64,000 bases of DNA, taken from Chloroflexota bacterium (GTDB lineage Bacteria > Chloroflexota > Anaerolineae > Anaerolineales > Villigracilaceae). Positions within the stretch are counted from its first letter, which is position 1, and each line of letters starts with the position of its first letter. The translations under genes were made by a program, and so were the position numbers. The stretch is taken from NCBI GenBank assembly GCA_016213105.1, contig JACRBN010000019.1:1-64000 (forward strand), read 5' to 3'. This document shows, in pieces, positions 24,493 to 33,637 of this stretch. The notes beneath the pieces were generated by a model. That model saw only the letters and a list, made by a program, of their open reading frames with translations, had not been told where the DNA came from and made no database searches.

Positions 24493-26943
24493 ATGAGCGA
24501 AACGAAACAACTTACCTTACCGATCACTGGCATGACCTGCGCGAACTGTGTCGCCACAGTGGAGCGCAACCTCAAGAAAATGGATGGCGTGCAGACTGCC
24601 GTCGTGAACCTGTCCTCGGAGCGCGCCACGGTCGAGTTCGACTCCTCGAAGTTGGTGCTGACCGATGTCATCGCGCGCGTTCAGCGGGCGGGCTACGGTG
24701 TGGCCACGGGTGAAGCCGACCTGGTCATCAAGCGCCTGGCCGACGACAACGACGCCCGCCGCCTCGAAAAAGCCCTGTCCAAACTGGACGGCGTGCTTGA
24801 AGCGCAGGTCACGTTCACGACCGAGAAGGCGCGCATCCAGTACGTGCCGACCGTCATCAGCCAGGCGGAGATCCGTCGCGCGGTCAGCGCCGCTGGATTC
24901 GAAGCTCTCGAATTGGGCGGCGATACCGAAGACGCGGAAGCCATGGCGCGCGAGCACGAGATCACCGAACAGCGCAACTTGCTGTGGATCGGCCTGCTCT
25001 TTACCGTGCCGCTCTTCCTCTTCTCGATGGCTCGTGACTTCGGTCTGCTCGGCATGTGGGCGCACGCGGAATGGGTACATTACGCCATGTGGACGGTGGC
25101 CACGCCCGTGCAGTTCTACGTGGGCTGGCAGTATTACGTGGGCGCGTACAAGTCCCTGCGCAACGGCTCGGCCAACATGGATGTGCTGATCGCGATGGGT
25201 TCATCGGTCGCGTATATCTATTCGATCTTCATTACGCTGGGCCTCATTCCTGGACACGTATACTTCGAGACCTCGGCAGTGATCATCACACTGATCCGTT
25301 TGGGCAAGTTCCTCGAAGCGCGCGCCAAGGGACGCACCTCCGAGGCGATCAAGAAGCTGATGGGACTGCGCGCCAAGACCGCACGCATCGTTCGCGATGG
25401 CGTCGAGGTAGAAGTGCCCGTGGACGAAGTGCGGGTCGGCGACGTGGTGCTGGTACGCCCAGGCGAGAAGATTCCCGTGGACGGTGTGGTGGTCGATGGC
25501 CGCTCGGCCGTGGACGAATCCATGCTGACGGGTGAGTCCATGCCTGTGGAGAAAAAGCTTGGCGAACCTGTCATTGGCGCGACGCTCAACAAGCTGGGCC
25601 TGCTCAAGTTCGAGGCAACCAAGGTTGGCAGGGAGACGGCGCTGGCGCAGATCATCAAGCTGGTCGAGGATGCGCAGGGCAGCAAGGCGCCCATCCAAAA
25701 ACTGGCGGATCAGGTTTCGGGCATCTTTGTCCCTGCGGTGATCGGGATTGCGGCGTTGACCTTCATTGGCTGGTATTTCTTCGGGCCTGCGCTGCCCATC
25801 AATGCGGAGATGGACAACTTCACGCGCGCGCTGATCAACATGGTGGCCGTGCTGGTCATCGCCTGTCCGTGCGCGATGGGTCTGGCTACGCCGACCGCCG
25901 TCATGGTGGGAACAGGCAAGGGCGCGGAGGTGGGCATCCTCTTCCGCACCAGTGAAGCGCTCGAACGCGCGGGCCGCATCGGCGTGGTGGTGCTCGATAA
26001 GACGGGCACGATTACGAAGGGTCAGCCTGCGGTGACGGACATAGTGGGGAGCGGACAGTGGACAGTGGGTAGTGATGAGTTGCTAAGATTGGCGGCTTCG
26101 GTGGAGAAGGGCAGTGAACATCCGCTGGGCGAGGCAATTTGGGCCGAAGCGACCCGTCGCGGATTGGTTTTGGCGGAAGCGGCTGGGTTCAAGGCCGAGC
26201 CTGGGACCGGTGTCCAGGCCGAGGTCGAGGGCAGGCTTGTTGCCGTCGGCAACGTGAGAATGATGCAGGCGCGGAATCTCTCCTTAAGTGGAATCCAGTC
26301 CGAGGTCGACCGTCTGCAATCCGAGGCCAAGACTGCCATGCTGGTCGCCGTGGACGATCAGATCGCGGGCGTGATCGCCGTGGCGGATACGCTCAAGGAC
26401 GGCTCGGTCGAGGCCATCCAGGAACTGCATCGGCTGGGGCTGAAGGTTGCCATGATCACGGGCGATAACCAGAAGACCGCCGAAGCGATTGCGAGACAGG
26501 TCGGCATCGATATGGTGCTCGCGGAAGTATTGCCAGCGGGCAAGGCTGAAGAAATCAAGAAACTCCAGAAGCCAATCGTCAATCGTCAATCGTCAATCGG
26601 AAATATCGTGGCGATGGTCGGCGACGGCGTGAACGATGCGCCTGCCCTGGCCCAAGCCGACGTGGGCCTGGCCATCGGCACGGGCACGGATGTGGCCATG
26701 GCGGCTGCGCCCGTGACCTTGATGAGCGGCGACCTGCGCGGCGTGGGGCGCGCCATCTCGCTCTCGCGCAAGACACTGGCGACGATCAAACAGAACCTGT
26801 TCTGGGCGTTTTTCTATAACATCATTTTGATCCCTGCCGCCGCGCTGGGTTATCTCAACCCGATGCTGGCGGCTGGCGCGATGGCGTTTAGCAGTGTGTT
26901 CGTGGTCAGTAACAGTCTGCGCCTGCGCGGGCAGAAGATCTGA
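24493..26943 (+). CDS. copA: Copper-exporting P1B-type ATPase CopA
   Basis: 816 residues. HMA domain 1 has C16-x2-C19; HMA domain 2 (about 75-145) has lost its Cys pair. Eight membrane segments surround the CPC motif at 458-460. Catalytic blocks are TGES (346-349), phosphorylated D502 in DKTGT, HP in SEHPLGEA, and GDGVNDAP (710-717). Two short non-family insertions made of DNA repeats occur at about 518-528 and 694-703. The start at MSETKQ is chosen because it begins just before the first HMA strand; an upstream reading lies in the repeat. Confidence 0.94.
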   Translation: MSETKQLTLPITGMTCANCVATVERNLKKMDGVQTAVVNLSSERATVEFDSSKLVLTDVIARVQRAGYGVATGEADLVIKRLADDNDARRLEKALSKLDGVLEAQVTFTTEKARIQYVPTVISQAEIRRAVSAAGFEALELGGDTEDAEAMAREHEITEQRNLLWIGLLFTVPLFLFSMARDFGLLGMWAHAEWVHYAMWTVATPVQFYVGWQYYVGAYKSLRNGSANMDVLIAMGSSVAYIYSIFITLGLIPGHVYFETSAVIITLIRLGKFLEARAKGRTSEAIKKLMGLRAKTARIVRDGVEVEVPVDEVRVGDVVLVRPGEKIPVDGVVVDGRSAVDESMLTGESMPVEKKLGEPVIGATLNKLGLLKFEATKVGRETALAQIIKLVEDAQGSKAPIQKLADQVSGIFVPAVIGIAALTFIGWYFFGPALPINAEMDNFTRALINMVAVLVIACPCAMGLATPTAVMVGTGKGAEVGILFRTSEALERAGRIGVVVLDKTGTITKGQPAVTDIVGSGQWTVGSDELLRLAASVEKGSEHPLGEAIWAEATRRGLVLAEAAGFKAEPGTGVQAEVEGRLVAVGNVRMMQARNLSLSGIQSEVDRLQSEAKTAMLVAVDDQIAGVIAVADTLKDGSVEAIQELHRLGLKVAMITGDNQKTAEAIARQVGIDMVLAEVLPAGKAEEIKKLQKPIVNRQSSIGNIVAMVGDGVNDAPALAQADVGLAIGTGTDVAMAAAPVTLMSGDLRGVGRAISLSRKTLATIKQNLFWAFFYNIILIPAAALGYLNPMLAAGAMAFSSVFVVSNSLRLRGQKI

Positions 26944-26948
26944 AATTC

Positions 26949-26983
26949 GAGGGCGGTCTGAAGAAACAGGCCGCCTCTTTTTA
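26949..26983 (+). terminator. Attenuator or terminator after copA
   Basis: GAG-G-GCGGTCTG (26949-26960, one bulged G, one G-U) pairs with CAGGCCGCCTC (26967-26977), followed by TTTTTA. The next copper-cluster gene starts only 18 bases later, so partial termination is likely. Confidence 0.6.
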
Positions 26984-27000
26984 TAAGGATAACCTTTAAC

Positions 27001-27519
27001 ATGCGTATCAACAAACTTTCCCTTATGATCGTTTCGCTTTTGCTGGGTTCATGGCTGACAGCCTGTGCGCCCAAGGCCGCAGAGATGCCGACCGTTGTCC
27101 TGCCTGCGGGCATGGCCTACGTGGACGGCAAGGAAATCTACTTTGTCCATACCGAGACCTCCGATGCCGATGTGGCGAAACTGCTGACCGACATGATGGA
27201 TTCGCCTGTGCTGCATGTGCCCGCGCTGGCCAGTACGCCAGACGAAGCGCTGGCGAACGTGTATGTATTCGATAACGGTCTGGAAGGCATGGGTCCGTTC
27301 GGTTATCAGTCCGATGTTTTCGATAATCCGCCTGGAACGGATGGCTACTCGCCCCTGCGCCGCATCAACGTGGTGACCTGGGTCGACCCAACCCAGGCCC
27401 GCGAGTTGAAATCGGTGGCTGAGATACAGGCTGCGGAGGCAGCGGGTGAGGTGACGATTGCCCAGCCTGGCGTGGTGGTCAACATGCCCTTTGTCGTCTG
27501 GGATGGCGGAAAGCGCTAA
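27001..27519 (+). CDS. Copper-cluster lipoprotein of unknown function
   Basis: 172 residues, signal peptide with lipobox WLTACA (Cys22). The mature domain begins PTVVLPAGMAYVDGKEIYFVHTE-like and contains His and Met residues in VHTETSDADVAK and DMMDSPVLHVPAL that could bind metal, but no known motif was recognised. Placed between copA and the TauE-cupredoxin gene, so a role in extracytoplasmic copper handling is inferred from context only. Confidence 0.65.
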   Translation: MRINKLSLMIVSLLLGSWLTACAPKAAEMPTVVLPAGMAYVDGKEIYFVHTETSDADVAKLLTDMMDSPVLHVPALASTPDEALANVYVFDNGLEGMGPFGYQSDVFDNPPGTDGYSPLRRINVVTWVDPTQARELKSVAEIQAAEAAGEVTIAQPGVVVNMPFVVWDGGKR

Positions 27520-27522
27520 CGC

Positions 27523-28761
27523 ATGTCTGTCAATAAAGCCCGATCTCCCAAGATCGAAAAGCCGCAATCCCCCAAAGTGGATCCCGTGGTACTGACGGCG
27601 TTGGGCATCCTGTTGGTCGCCGTGGCCGCCCTTATGATGGTCAGTCCATCGCTGGGCCAGCAGGGCGTGACGGTGGATGTTGGCGCCTTCTCGATGAGCC
27701 AGTTGATGGTGGCCTTTGTCACGGGCGTGACCACGGGCGGCCTGAGTTGCCTGGCCGTGCAGGGTGGCCTGCTGGCCAGTTCACTGGCGCACCAGATCGA
27801 GCAGGATTACCTTCAGGATATGCCGCAGGGAAAAAAGGCGAAGGACAAAGTCCAGCCGAAACGTTCCAACAGCGCCCTGCCCATTCTGCTTTTCCTCACG
27901 TCCAAACTCGTGATGTACACCCTACTGGGCGCACTCTTCGGCTGGGCGGGATCCTTCCTGACCTTCAGTCCCGTCACGCGCGCGGTGCTGATGATCGCTG
28001 TTGCCGTCTTCATGCTGGGCAATGGCCTGCGCATGTTGAACGTTCACCCGATCTTCCGCTACTTCTCCATCGAGCCGCCCAAGTTCATTACGCGTTACAT
28101 CCGCCGCACGGCCAAAAATGGCACGGAATTGTTCACCCCGCTCTTCCTCGGTGCGCTGACGGTCTTCATCCCTTGCGGCGTGACCCAGGCCATGCTGGCG
28201 ACCGCGCTCGGCACGGGCAGCGCCCTTGCAGGCGCGGCGTTGCTGTTCGCTTTCACGCTCGGCACCAGTCCCGTCTTTTTCATTGTCGCGTATCTGACGA
28301 CGGAACTAGGCGCGCGTCTCGAAGAATTCTTCATGCGTTTCGTGGCCGTGGTGGTGCTGATTCTGGGACTCGTAACCCTGAACGGCGCGCTCAACCTGCT
28401 GGGCTCCCCGCTCTCCTTCGAGAACCTGACCCGCGGCCTGCTCCCGTCTTCGAGCAGAGCCTCCGCCCAAGCCACCTCCGCGCCGATCTCCTCAACAGGC
28501 GGGATCACGCTCATGGTTCGCTCGGACGGCTACTTCCCGCAGACGCTCCAGGCTCCCGCAGGCCAGACTGTCACCCTCAGCCTCGTCACGAACCAGACCT
28601 ACTCCTGCGCCCGCGATTTCGTCATCCCCGACCTGAACTATTACCAACTCCTGCCCGATACGGGCACGGTCACCGTGGACATCCCCGCCCAGCCCGCAGG
28701 CACAAAGCTGTTCTTCACCTGCTCGATGGGTATGTATACGGGGCAGATTATTTTCGAATAG
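27523..28761 (+). CDS. TauE/SafE-like membrane protein fused to a C-terminal cupredoxin domain
   Basis: 412 residues. About six to seven membrane helices (roughly 20-300) resemble the sulfite-exporter/UreH-like family that includes copper-handling proteins; PCGVTQAMLATALGTGS is its Pro-Cys-Gly helix motif. The last ~90 residues form a cupredoxin-like domain with Cys in YSCARDF and Cys/Met in FFTCSMGMYTG as candidate copper ligands. It starts three bases after the lipoprotein stop. The charged loop after helix 2 holds a Lys-rich stretch. Confidence 0.8.
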   Translation: MSVNKARSPKIEKPQSPKVDPVVLTALGILLVAVAALMMVSPSLGQQGVTVDVGAFSMSQLMVAFVTGVTTGGLSCLAVQGGLLASSLAHQIEQDYLQDMPQGKKAKDKVQPKRSNSALPILLFLTSKLVMYTLLGALFGWAGSFLTFSPVTRAVLMIAVAVFMLGNGLRMLNVHPIFRYFSIEPPKFITRYIRRTAKNGTELFTPLFLGALTVFIPCGVTQAMLATALGTGSALAGAALLFAFTLGTSPVFFIVAYLTTELGARLEEFFMRFVAVVVLILGLVTLNGALNLLGSPLSFENLTRGLLPSSSRASAQATSAPISSTGGITLMVRSDGYFPQTLQAPAGQTVTLSLVTNQTYSCARDFVIPDLNYYQLLPDTGTVTVDIPAQPAGTKLFFTCSMGMYTGQIIFE

Positions 28762-28768
28762 TTACCAT

Positions 28769-28870
28769 ACCTGACAGGTCTCATCTGCACCGATATCATC
28801 CATTACCCTTGCTGGGACAATGGTCACAATCGACCAGCTACCTATGGAGACCTGTCAGGTCTTTTTCTTC
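28769..28870 (+). terminator. Long inverted repeat with T-tract between TauE-cupredoxin and HMA genes
   Basis: ACCTGACAGGTCT (28769-28781) pairs exactly with AGACCTGTCAGGT (28848-28860), then CTTTTTCTT. The loop is 66 bases. Each arm is itself nearly palindromic (ACCTGACAGGT). It could terminate or separate the small HMA gene from the rest of the cluster. Confidence 0.55.
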
Positions 28871-28882
28871 CAGGAAAAAATC

Positions 28883-29101
28883 ATGATCAAGAAAACCTAC
28901 TCCGTCCCCGACATGCACTGCTCGAATTGCTCGATGAAGCTCGAAGGCATCGAAGATGACCTGCCTGGCATCCGCGAGATCAATGCCAGCTATCATAAAC
29001 AGCAGATGACCGTCGAGTTCGACGAAATGCAGGTCAGCGAGGAACAGATCCTGGCGGCGGTGAAGAAGAAGGGCTACCAGGCGCTTCCAACCTCGTCGTG
29101 A
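28883..29101 (+). CDS. Second small HMA-domain metallochaperone
   Basis: 72 residues with C-x2-C in DMHCSNCSMKLEGIE (Cys13 and Cys16). Similar in size to copZ but divergent in sequence. AGGAAAAAA precedes the ATG; a longer in-frame reading runs back into the inverted repeat and is not favoured. Likely an alternative copper donor in the same cluster. Confidence 0.82.
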   Translation: MIKKTYSVPDMHCSNCSMKLEGIEDDLPGIREINASYHKQQMTVEFDEMQVSEEQILAAVKKKGYQALPTSS

Positions 29102-29239
29102 AGGTCGCGTTATGAACATAACCTGCTGGCGGACGGTGTGATGCCGTTCGCTTTTTATTTTCAAATGAAGCACCCCGCGCGGAGTATAATTTCCGCCTAC
29201 AACCCATCGTTGCATTCATTGGTTTGGCCAGAGGTAAAT

Positions 29240-30139
29240 ATGAATAAAGGTATCCTGTACGGCATCGGCGCGTACGCGCTGTGGGGCTTCTTCCCCATTT
29301 ACTGGAAATTTCTGCATCACATCTCCGCTCTGCAGTTGATCAGCCATCGCATCGGCTGGTCGTTCCTCATGCTCATGGCGGTCATCTTCGTCACCCGTCA
29401 ATGGACAGACCTGCGCTCGAAGTTCAGCGCCCGCGTCTTTGGCATTTATTTCATCGCCGCGATTTTGATCGGCGTCAACTGGCTGACCTACGTCTGGGCG
29501 GTCAATGCGGGCTTCATCGTCGAGACCAGCCTGGGCTATTTCATCAATCCGCTGCTGAGCGTATTGCTGGGCGTGGTCATCCTGCGCGAAAAACTGCGTC
29601 CCGCCCAGTGGATTCCAATTGGGCTGGCTGCGGCGGGCGTGATCTATCTGACCGTCACCTACGGCAAGCTGCCATGGATCGCACTCACGCTGGCCTTTTC
29701 GTTCGGCGTCTACGGCCTGGTCAAGAAGCTGGCTCCGCTCGGCTCGCTCTACGGCCTGACGCTCGAAACAGGCATCCTCTTCCTGCCTGCGCTGATCTAT
29801 TTGTTCATGATGGAAGCCAACGGCACAGGCGCCTTCCTGCACACGGGCGCGACCTCCGACCTGCTGATGATCGGCGCGGGCATCGCCACCACTGTGCCCC
29901 TGCTGATGTTCGCCTCCGCCGCGCAGCGCATTCCGCTTTCGACGGTCGGCCTGCTGCAATACATCGCGCCGACCCTGCAATTTTTGCTGGGAGTCTTCGT
30001 CTACAAGGAAGCCTTCGACTTCAATCACTTCATCGGATTCAGCGTGGTCTGGCTGGCGCTGATTATCTTCTGGGTCGAGAATTATCTGGCGCACCGCGCC
30101 GTCTCGACTGAACCCATCCCAGAGATGGGGGAGGGCTAA
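29240..30139 (+). CDS. rarD: RarD-like EamA-family transporter
   Basis: 299 residues with about ten transmembrane helices. It begins NKGILYGIGAYALWGFFPIY, the RarD hallmark, and contains WLTYVWAVNAG and LGYFINPLLSVLLG. RarD proteins are permeases of unproven substrate. GAGGTAA precedes the ATG, and a TATAAT lies at 29185-29190. The next gene starts at the base after its stop. Confidence 0.88.
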   Translation: MNKGILYGIGAYALWGFFPIYWKFLHHISALQLISHRIGWSFLMLMAVIFVTRQWTDLRSKFSARVFGIYFIAAILIGVNWLTYVWAVNAGFIVETSLGYFINPLLSVLLGVVILREKLRPAQWIPIGLAAAGVIYLTVTYGKLPWIALTLAFSFGVYGLVKKLAPLGSLYGLTLETGILFLPALIYLFMMEANGTGAFLHTGATSDLLMIGAGIATTVPLLMFASAAQRIPLSTVGLLQYIAPTLQFLLGVFVYKEAFDFNHFIGFSVVWLALIIFWVENYLAHRAVSTEPIPEMGEG

Positions 30140-31156
30140 ATGAAAATCCTATTCATCGGTGGGACGGGGCTGATCAGTTCGGCCTGTTCGGAACTAGCCA
30201 TCCAGCGCGGACATGACCTGACTCTGCTGAATCGCTCTGCCTCGACGAAGTATCCTGTACCCGTAGGCGCCACTGTGCTCCAGGCCGACATCCACGCGGA
30301 CGAGGCGGGACTCTCCGCCCTGTTGGCGACTCAGCGCTTCGACGTCGTCGTTGACTGGATCGCCTTCACTGTTGAAGACATCGAACGCGACCTGCGCCTC
30401 TTCCGCGGCAAAACGGATCAGTTCGTCTTCATCAGTTCGGCCAGCGCCTATCAGAAGCCGCCGCAGCATTACATGATCACCGAAGAGACCCCGCTGGAGA
30501 ATCCCTTCTGGCAATACTCACGCGACAAGATCGCCTGCGAGAATCGCCTGATGCAGGCCTATCGCGAGGACGGTTTCCCCGTCACCATCATCCGCCCGTC
30601 GCTTACGTATGGCCCGTCTCAGATCGCGCTGTGCGTCAACTCGTGGCAGCATCCGTGGACGGTCATCGAGCGCATGAAGCACGGACAGAAGATCATCGTG
30701 CCTGGCGATGGCACTTCGCTGTGGGTGATGACCTGGCATGAGGATTTCGCCGTGGGCCTGCTGGGTCTGCTCGGAAATCCGAAGGCGATTGGCGAAGCCT
30801 TCCAGATCACGTCCGATGAAGTGCTATCGTGGAATCAGATCTATCTCGAAGTGTACAAAGCCCTCGGCCTGGAGCCCAACATCGTCCATGTGGCTTCGGA
30901 ACTGATCACCGCCTACGATGAGCACGCCCTCGGCAGCCTGATCGGGGACAAGGTCAACAGCGTGGCCTTCGACAACAGCAAGATCAAACGCTTCGTGCCC
31001 GAGTACGACTGCAAGGTCAATTGGGCCGAAGGCTGCCGCCGCACGCTGGCCTGGTTCGAGTCGCACCCCGAATTCCAGACCGTGGATGAAGGCTCGAACC
31101 AATTGTGGGATACGATCCTCTCTGCCTACGAAGGCGCCTTCCCAAGGAAGGACTGA
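30140..31156 (+). CDS. NAD-dependent epimerase/reductase (extended SDR family)
   Basis: 338 residues. Rossmann motif GGTGLIS at residues 7-13 and the catalytic YSRDK (Tyr-x3-Lys) around residue 124-128, preceded by FISSASAY. The C-terminal half is of the sugar- or isoflavone-reductase kind. Substrate unknown. Starts directly after the rarD stop, so it is co-transcribed with it and with the DUF2203 gene that follows by one base. Confidence 0.85.
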   Translation: MKILFIGGTGLISSACSELAIQRGHDLTLLNRSASTKYPVPVGATVLQADIHADEAGLSALLATQRFDVVVDWIAFTVEDIERDLRLFRGKTDQFVFISSASAYQKPPQHYMITEETPLENPFWQYSRDKIACENRLMQAYREDGFPVTIIRPSLTYGPSQIALCVNSWQHPWTVIERMKHGQKIIVPGDGTSLWVMTWHEDFAVGLLGLLGNPKAIGEAFQITSDEVLSWNQIYLEVYKALGLEPNIVHVASELITAYDEHALGSLIGDKVNSVAFDNSKIKRFVPEYDCKVNWAEGCRRTLAWFESHPEFQTVDEGSNQLWDTILSAYEGAFPRKD

Positions 31157-31157
31157 C

Positions 31158-31532
31158 ATGCCGCGTTATTTCACTCATGAAGAAGCCAACGCCTTGCTGA
31201 TCGAGATCCACCCCGTGGTGGAGGAGATCATGCGCATTCACGAGGTCGTGGTCAGACGTCAGCCTGAGGCTTGGCCCGCCATTGCGCGCGCGGCAGGGAA
31301 CGGTGGCAGCCGCGCCGCCAGCCAGATCGTCCCTGAATTCGAGCGCCTGCGCGAATTGGTGCATCAAGTGCAGGATCAGGGCGTGATCGTCAAGGACATG
31401 GGCATCGGCCTGCTGGATTTCCCGTCGCTGAAGGACGGGCGCGAGGTGTATTTGTGCTGGAAATATGGGGAAGACCAGATCGATTTCTGGCATGACGTGG
31501 ATGCAGGCTTTATGGGCCGCCAGCCCTTGTAA
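31158..31532 (+). CDS. DUF2203-family protein
   Basis: 124 residues. Recognised by YFTHEEANALLIEIHPVVEE at the start, and VKDMGIGLLDFPSLKDGRE and LCWKYGEDQIDFWHDVDAGF near the end. Family function is unknown. The ATG follows the epimerase stop by a single base; a longer upstream reading would overlap that gene and lacks the family sequence. Confidence 0.85.
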   Translation: MPRYFTHEEANALLIEIHPVVEEIMRIHEVVVRRQPEAWPAIARAAGNGGSRAASQIVPEFERLRELVHQVQDQGVIVKDMGIGLLDFPSLKDGREVYLCWKYGEDQIDFWHDVDAGFMGRQPL

Positions 31533-31539
31533 AATCGTT

Positions 31540-31564
31540 CCGCCCGCAGTTTAACTGCGGGCGG
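31540..31564. terminator. Hairpin after DUF2203
   Basis: An 11-bp perfect stem (31540-31550 with 31554-31564) and TTA loop. There is no strong T-tract on the plus strand (AATTATC), so efficiency is uncertain. It separates the rarD transcript from the merR promoter. Confidence 0.55.
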
Positions 31565-31578
31565 AATTATCTCAACTC

Positions 31579-31609
31579 TTGACTCTCCCCCCACTGGAGG
31601 CTGTATAAC
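31579..31609 (+). promoter_or_regulatory. MerR-type promoter with 19-bp spacer
   Basis: TTGACT (31579-31584) and TATAAC (31604-31609) are 19 bases apart, the over-long spacing typical of MerR-regulated promoters. The spacer contains CTCCCCCCACTGGAGG, a CTCC...GGAG dyad. TATAAC ends six bases before the ATG, so the mRNA is probably leaderless. This suggests that the MerR gene activates itself. Confidence 0.7.
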
Positions 31610-31615
31610 ACAACC

Positions 31616-32434
31616 ATGATACGTATCGGAGACTTTTCCCAACTCAGCCGTGTGCCCATCAAGACTCTTCGCTATTATGACGAAGTAGGCCTGCTCAAGC
31701 CTGTCCGTGTGGATGATTTCACGGGCTATCGTTATTACGAGCATGAGCAGATCGCGCGCCTGAACCGCATCCTGGCCCTCAAGGATTTGGGCTTCTCGCT
31801 GGAGCAGATCGGCCAACTGCTCGACGCGGGACTCTCACCCGAGCAAATGCGCGGGATGCTGATCCTGCGTCAAAGCGAGATCAGGCAAAGGGTGCAGGAG
31901 GAAGCGGAGCGGCTTGCGCGCGTGGAGTCGCGGCTGAGACAAATCGAACAGGAGAATGAAATGTCCAAATACGATGTGGTTGTCAAGCATGTGGACGCGA
32001 TCCGCATTGCGTCAGTGCGCGGGGTCGTTCCCACGCCGCCCGAGCAGGGCAGCCTGTGGGGTGAACTGGAGCAAATGCTGGCCAGGCAGGGAATCAAGCC
32101 TGTCGGCGCGTGCCTCAGCCTGTACCACGACGAGGAACCCAAGGAGCGCGATTGGGATATCGAGGTTTGCGAACCCGTGGCGGGGGATGTGACCGCCTCC
32201 AGGGGCATGAACGTGTATGAACTGCCCGCCGCGCCCAGCATGGTTTGCGCCATTCACCACGGCCCATTCCAGACCTTGAGCCAGGCCTACGATGCCCTGA
32301 TGAAGTGGATCGACGAGAATGGCTATCACATCTGCGGCCCCGTGCGCGAAGTGTACCTGCGCCCCTCGGACAACGACAGCCAAACCGACCCGAACACGGT
32401 CACCGAGATCCAGGTTCCCGTGATGAAAGCCTGA
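31616..32434 (+). CDS. MerR-family regulator with GyrI-like effector domain
   Basis: 272 residues. The N-terminal MerR winged HTH (1-70) has IGDFSQLSRVPIKTLRYYDE and GLLKPVRVDDFTGYRYY. A coiled-coil helix (about 75-110) follows, then a GyrI/BmrR-like drug-binding domain (about 120-270) with the usual FQTLSQAYDALMKWI and VREVYLRP segments. The likely trigger is a lipophilic compound. Ends at a strong terminator. Confidence 0.9.
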   Translation: MIRIGDFSQLSRVPIKTLRYYDEVGLLKPVRVDDFTGYRYYEHEQIARLNRILALKDLGFSLEQIGQLLDAGLSPEQMRGMLILRQSEIRQRVQEEAERLARVESRLRQIEQENEMSKYDVVVKHVDAIRIASVRGVVPTPPEQGSLWGELEQMLARQGIKPVGACLSLYHDEEPKERDWDIEVCEPVAGDVTASRGMNVYELPAAPSMVCAIHHGPFQTLSQAYDALMKWIDENGYHICGPVREVYLRPSDNDSQTDPNTVTEIQVPVMKA

Positions 32435-32441
32435 CCGAAGC

Positions 32442-32470
32442 AAAGTCCCCGTCGAAAGGCGGGGACTTTT
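32442..32470. terminator. Bidirectional terminator between merR-like gene and hypothetical gene
   Basis: A 10-bp stem (32442-32451 with 32460-32469) and loop TCGAAAGG, flanked by TTTT on the plus strand. It serves two convergent genes. Confidence 0.8.
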
Positions 32471-32471
32471 G

Positions 32472-33008
32472 TCAGCGTTCGATGGTGTAGCCGTCCATCA
32501 GGCCGATGTTGACCACCGCCATGGACGCGCGCAATTCGTTGAATTTCGCGTTGGGCAACTGACAGGTAATGACCGCATCCTGGAGGGGCAGGAATGCATA
32601 TTGAAGATTGGTACTCACGCCCTCCTCCTCGGCGGAAAGCGCTGTCCCTTTGATAAGGTATGGCCCGATGTACAGCGTAATGGGGAATTCGAAAGTATTG
32701 TCCTCGAAAGCCCCATTACAAATGTCCACCCCCGCGGAGTCCATGGCCAGGATGGCCAGCGTGTTGGTGTCATTGGGCAGGAACCATTTTGGGAAGGTGG
32801 CAGGCTGGGTGCTGAGATTCCCAATCGGCTGGACGCGCACATCTGTGGCAAAGATCTCCGAACTGAGCGCGTCGCCAAATTCCTCGGTGGCGGCCCAGCC
32901 CAGGATGTCGTTGTCTTCGTCGCAGGCGCCTTCGATCATGTAATCGCGGGTCAGAACGATGACCTGGTAGGGCCGTGGGGCTTGTTTTTCCTTTTTCTTT
33001 CCGAACAT
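32472..33008 (-). CDS. Hypothetical protein
   Basis: 178 residues; no family recognised. It begins MFGKKKEKQAPRPYQVIVLTRDYMIEG and has a mixed alpha/beta composition with two Cys (residues about 32 and 98) and no membrane segment or signal peptide. The ATG at 33008 follows AAGGAGG; upstream in-frame residues would overlap the marR promoter. It is divergent from marR, so the two might share control. Confidence 0.65.
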   Translation of the reverse strand: MFGKKKEKQAPRPYQVIVLTRDYMIEGACDEDNDILGWAATEEFGDALSSEIFATDVRVQPIGNLSTQPATFPKWFLPNDTNTLAILAMDSAGVDICNGAFEDNTFEFPITLYIGPYLIKGTALSAEEEGVSTNLQYAFLPLQDAVITCQLPNAKFNELRASMAVVNIGLMDGYTIER

Positions 33009-33082
33009 GGCTGCCTCCTTGAATATGGATGGTCTCATTATATGGTGGAGCCGTATTTCGTGGATGGGATATTGGTATACCC

Positions 33083-33137
33083 TTGTTGGAATGAGAAATT
33101 CGAATATAATTAGCTGGCTAATAATTAGTTGGCTAAT
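33083..33137 (+). promoter_or_regulatory. marR promoter with tandem operators
   Basis: TTGTTG (33083-33088), 16-base spacer, TATAAT (33105-33110). ATTAGCTGGCTAAT (33109-33122) and ATTAGTTGGCTAAT (33124-33137) are near-identical copies 15 bases apart, each a TTAGC-N2-GCTAA dyad. They overlap the -10 and the start, so bound MarR would block its own transcription. Confidence 0.75.
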
Positions 33138-33168
33138 CATTATTCACCCAAGGAAATTTGAGGCAACT

Positions 33169-33627
33169 ATGCACCGACCTCCCGAACCCAAAACCCTGGA
33201 CGCCCTGCTGGCCCAGGTCTCGCGATTGCACCATCACCGCGCCCATACGTTGTTGGATGAAGTTGGCCTGTACCGCGGACAGCCGCCCGTGCTGTTCATC
33301 TTGCTGGAGCAGGACGGCCTGACCCAGCGGGAACTGGCCGAACGCCTGGAGATCACGCCCGCCACGATGACCAAGATGCTCCAGCGCATGGAAAAGGCGG
33401 GATTTATCCAGCGTCAGGCCGACGCCCACGACCAGCGTGTCTCGCGCGTGTATCTCACCCAACAGGGACATGATGTCCACGCCAGATTGGAGGAGATCTG
33501 GCAGCAGTTGAACACGGAGAACTTCGAAGGCTTCAACGAGGAGGAACAGACTGTCTTGCGCAGCTTCCTGTTCCGCATCCGCGAAAACCTGCTCCGTGCA
33601 ATTGACGACGGGCTGCCGGTTGAATAG
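33169..33627 (+). CDS. MarR-family regulator of an ABC exporter
   Basis: 152 residues. Winged HTH with GLTQRELAERLEITPATMTKMLQRMEKAGFIQRQAD-type helices (about 55-95) and the wing DAHDQRVSRVYLT. It lies upstream of two ABC half-exporters and downstream of a promoter with paired dyads, pointing to ligand-relieved repression of the exporter. The ATG at 33169 follows TTGAGG. Confidence 0.88.
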   Translation: MHRPPEPKTLDALLAQVSRLHHHRAHTLLDEVGLYRGQPPVLFILLEQDGLTQRELAERLEITPATMTKMLQRMEKAGFIQRQADAHDQRVSRVYLTQQGHDVHARLEEIWQQLNTENFEGFNEEEQTVLRSFLFRIRENLLRAIDDGLPVE

Positions 33628-33637
33628 GCTGGAAATA

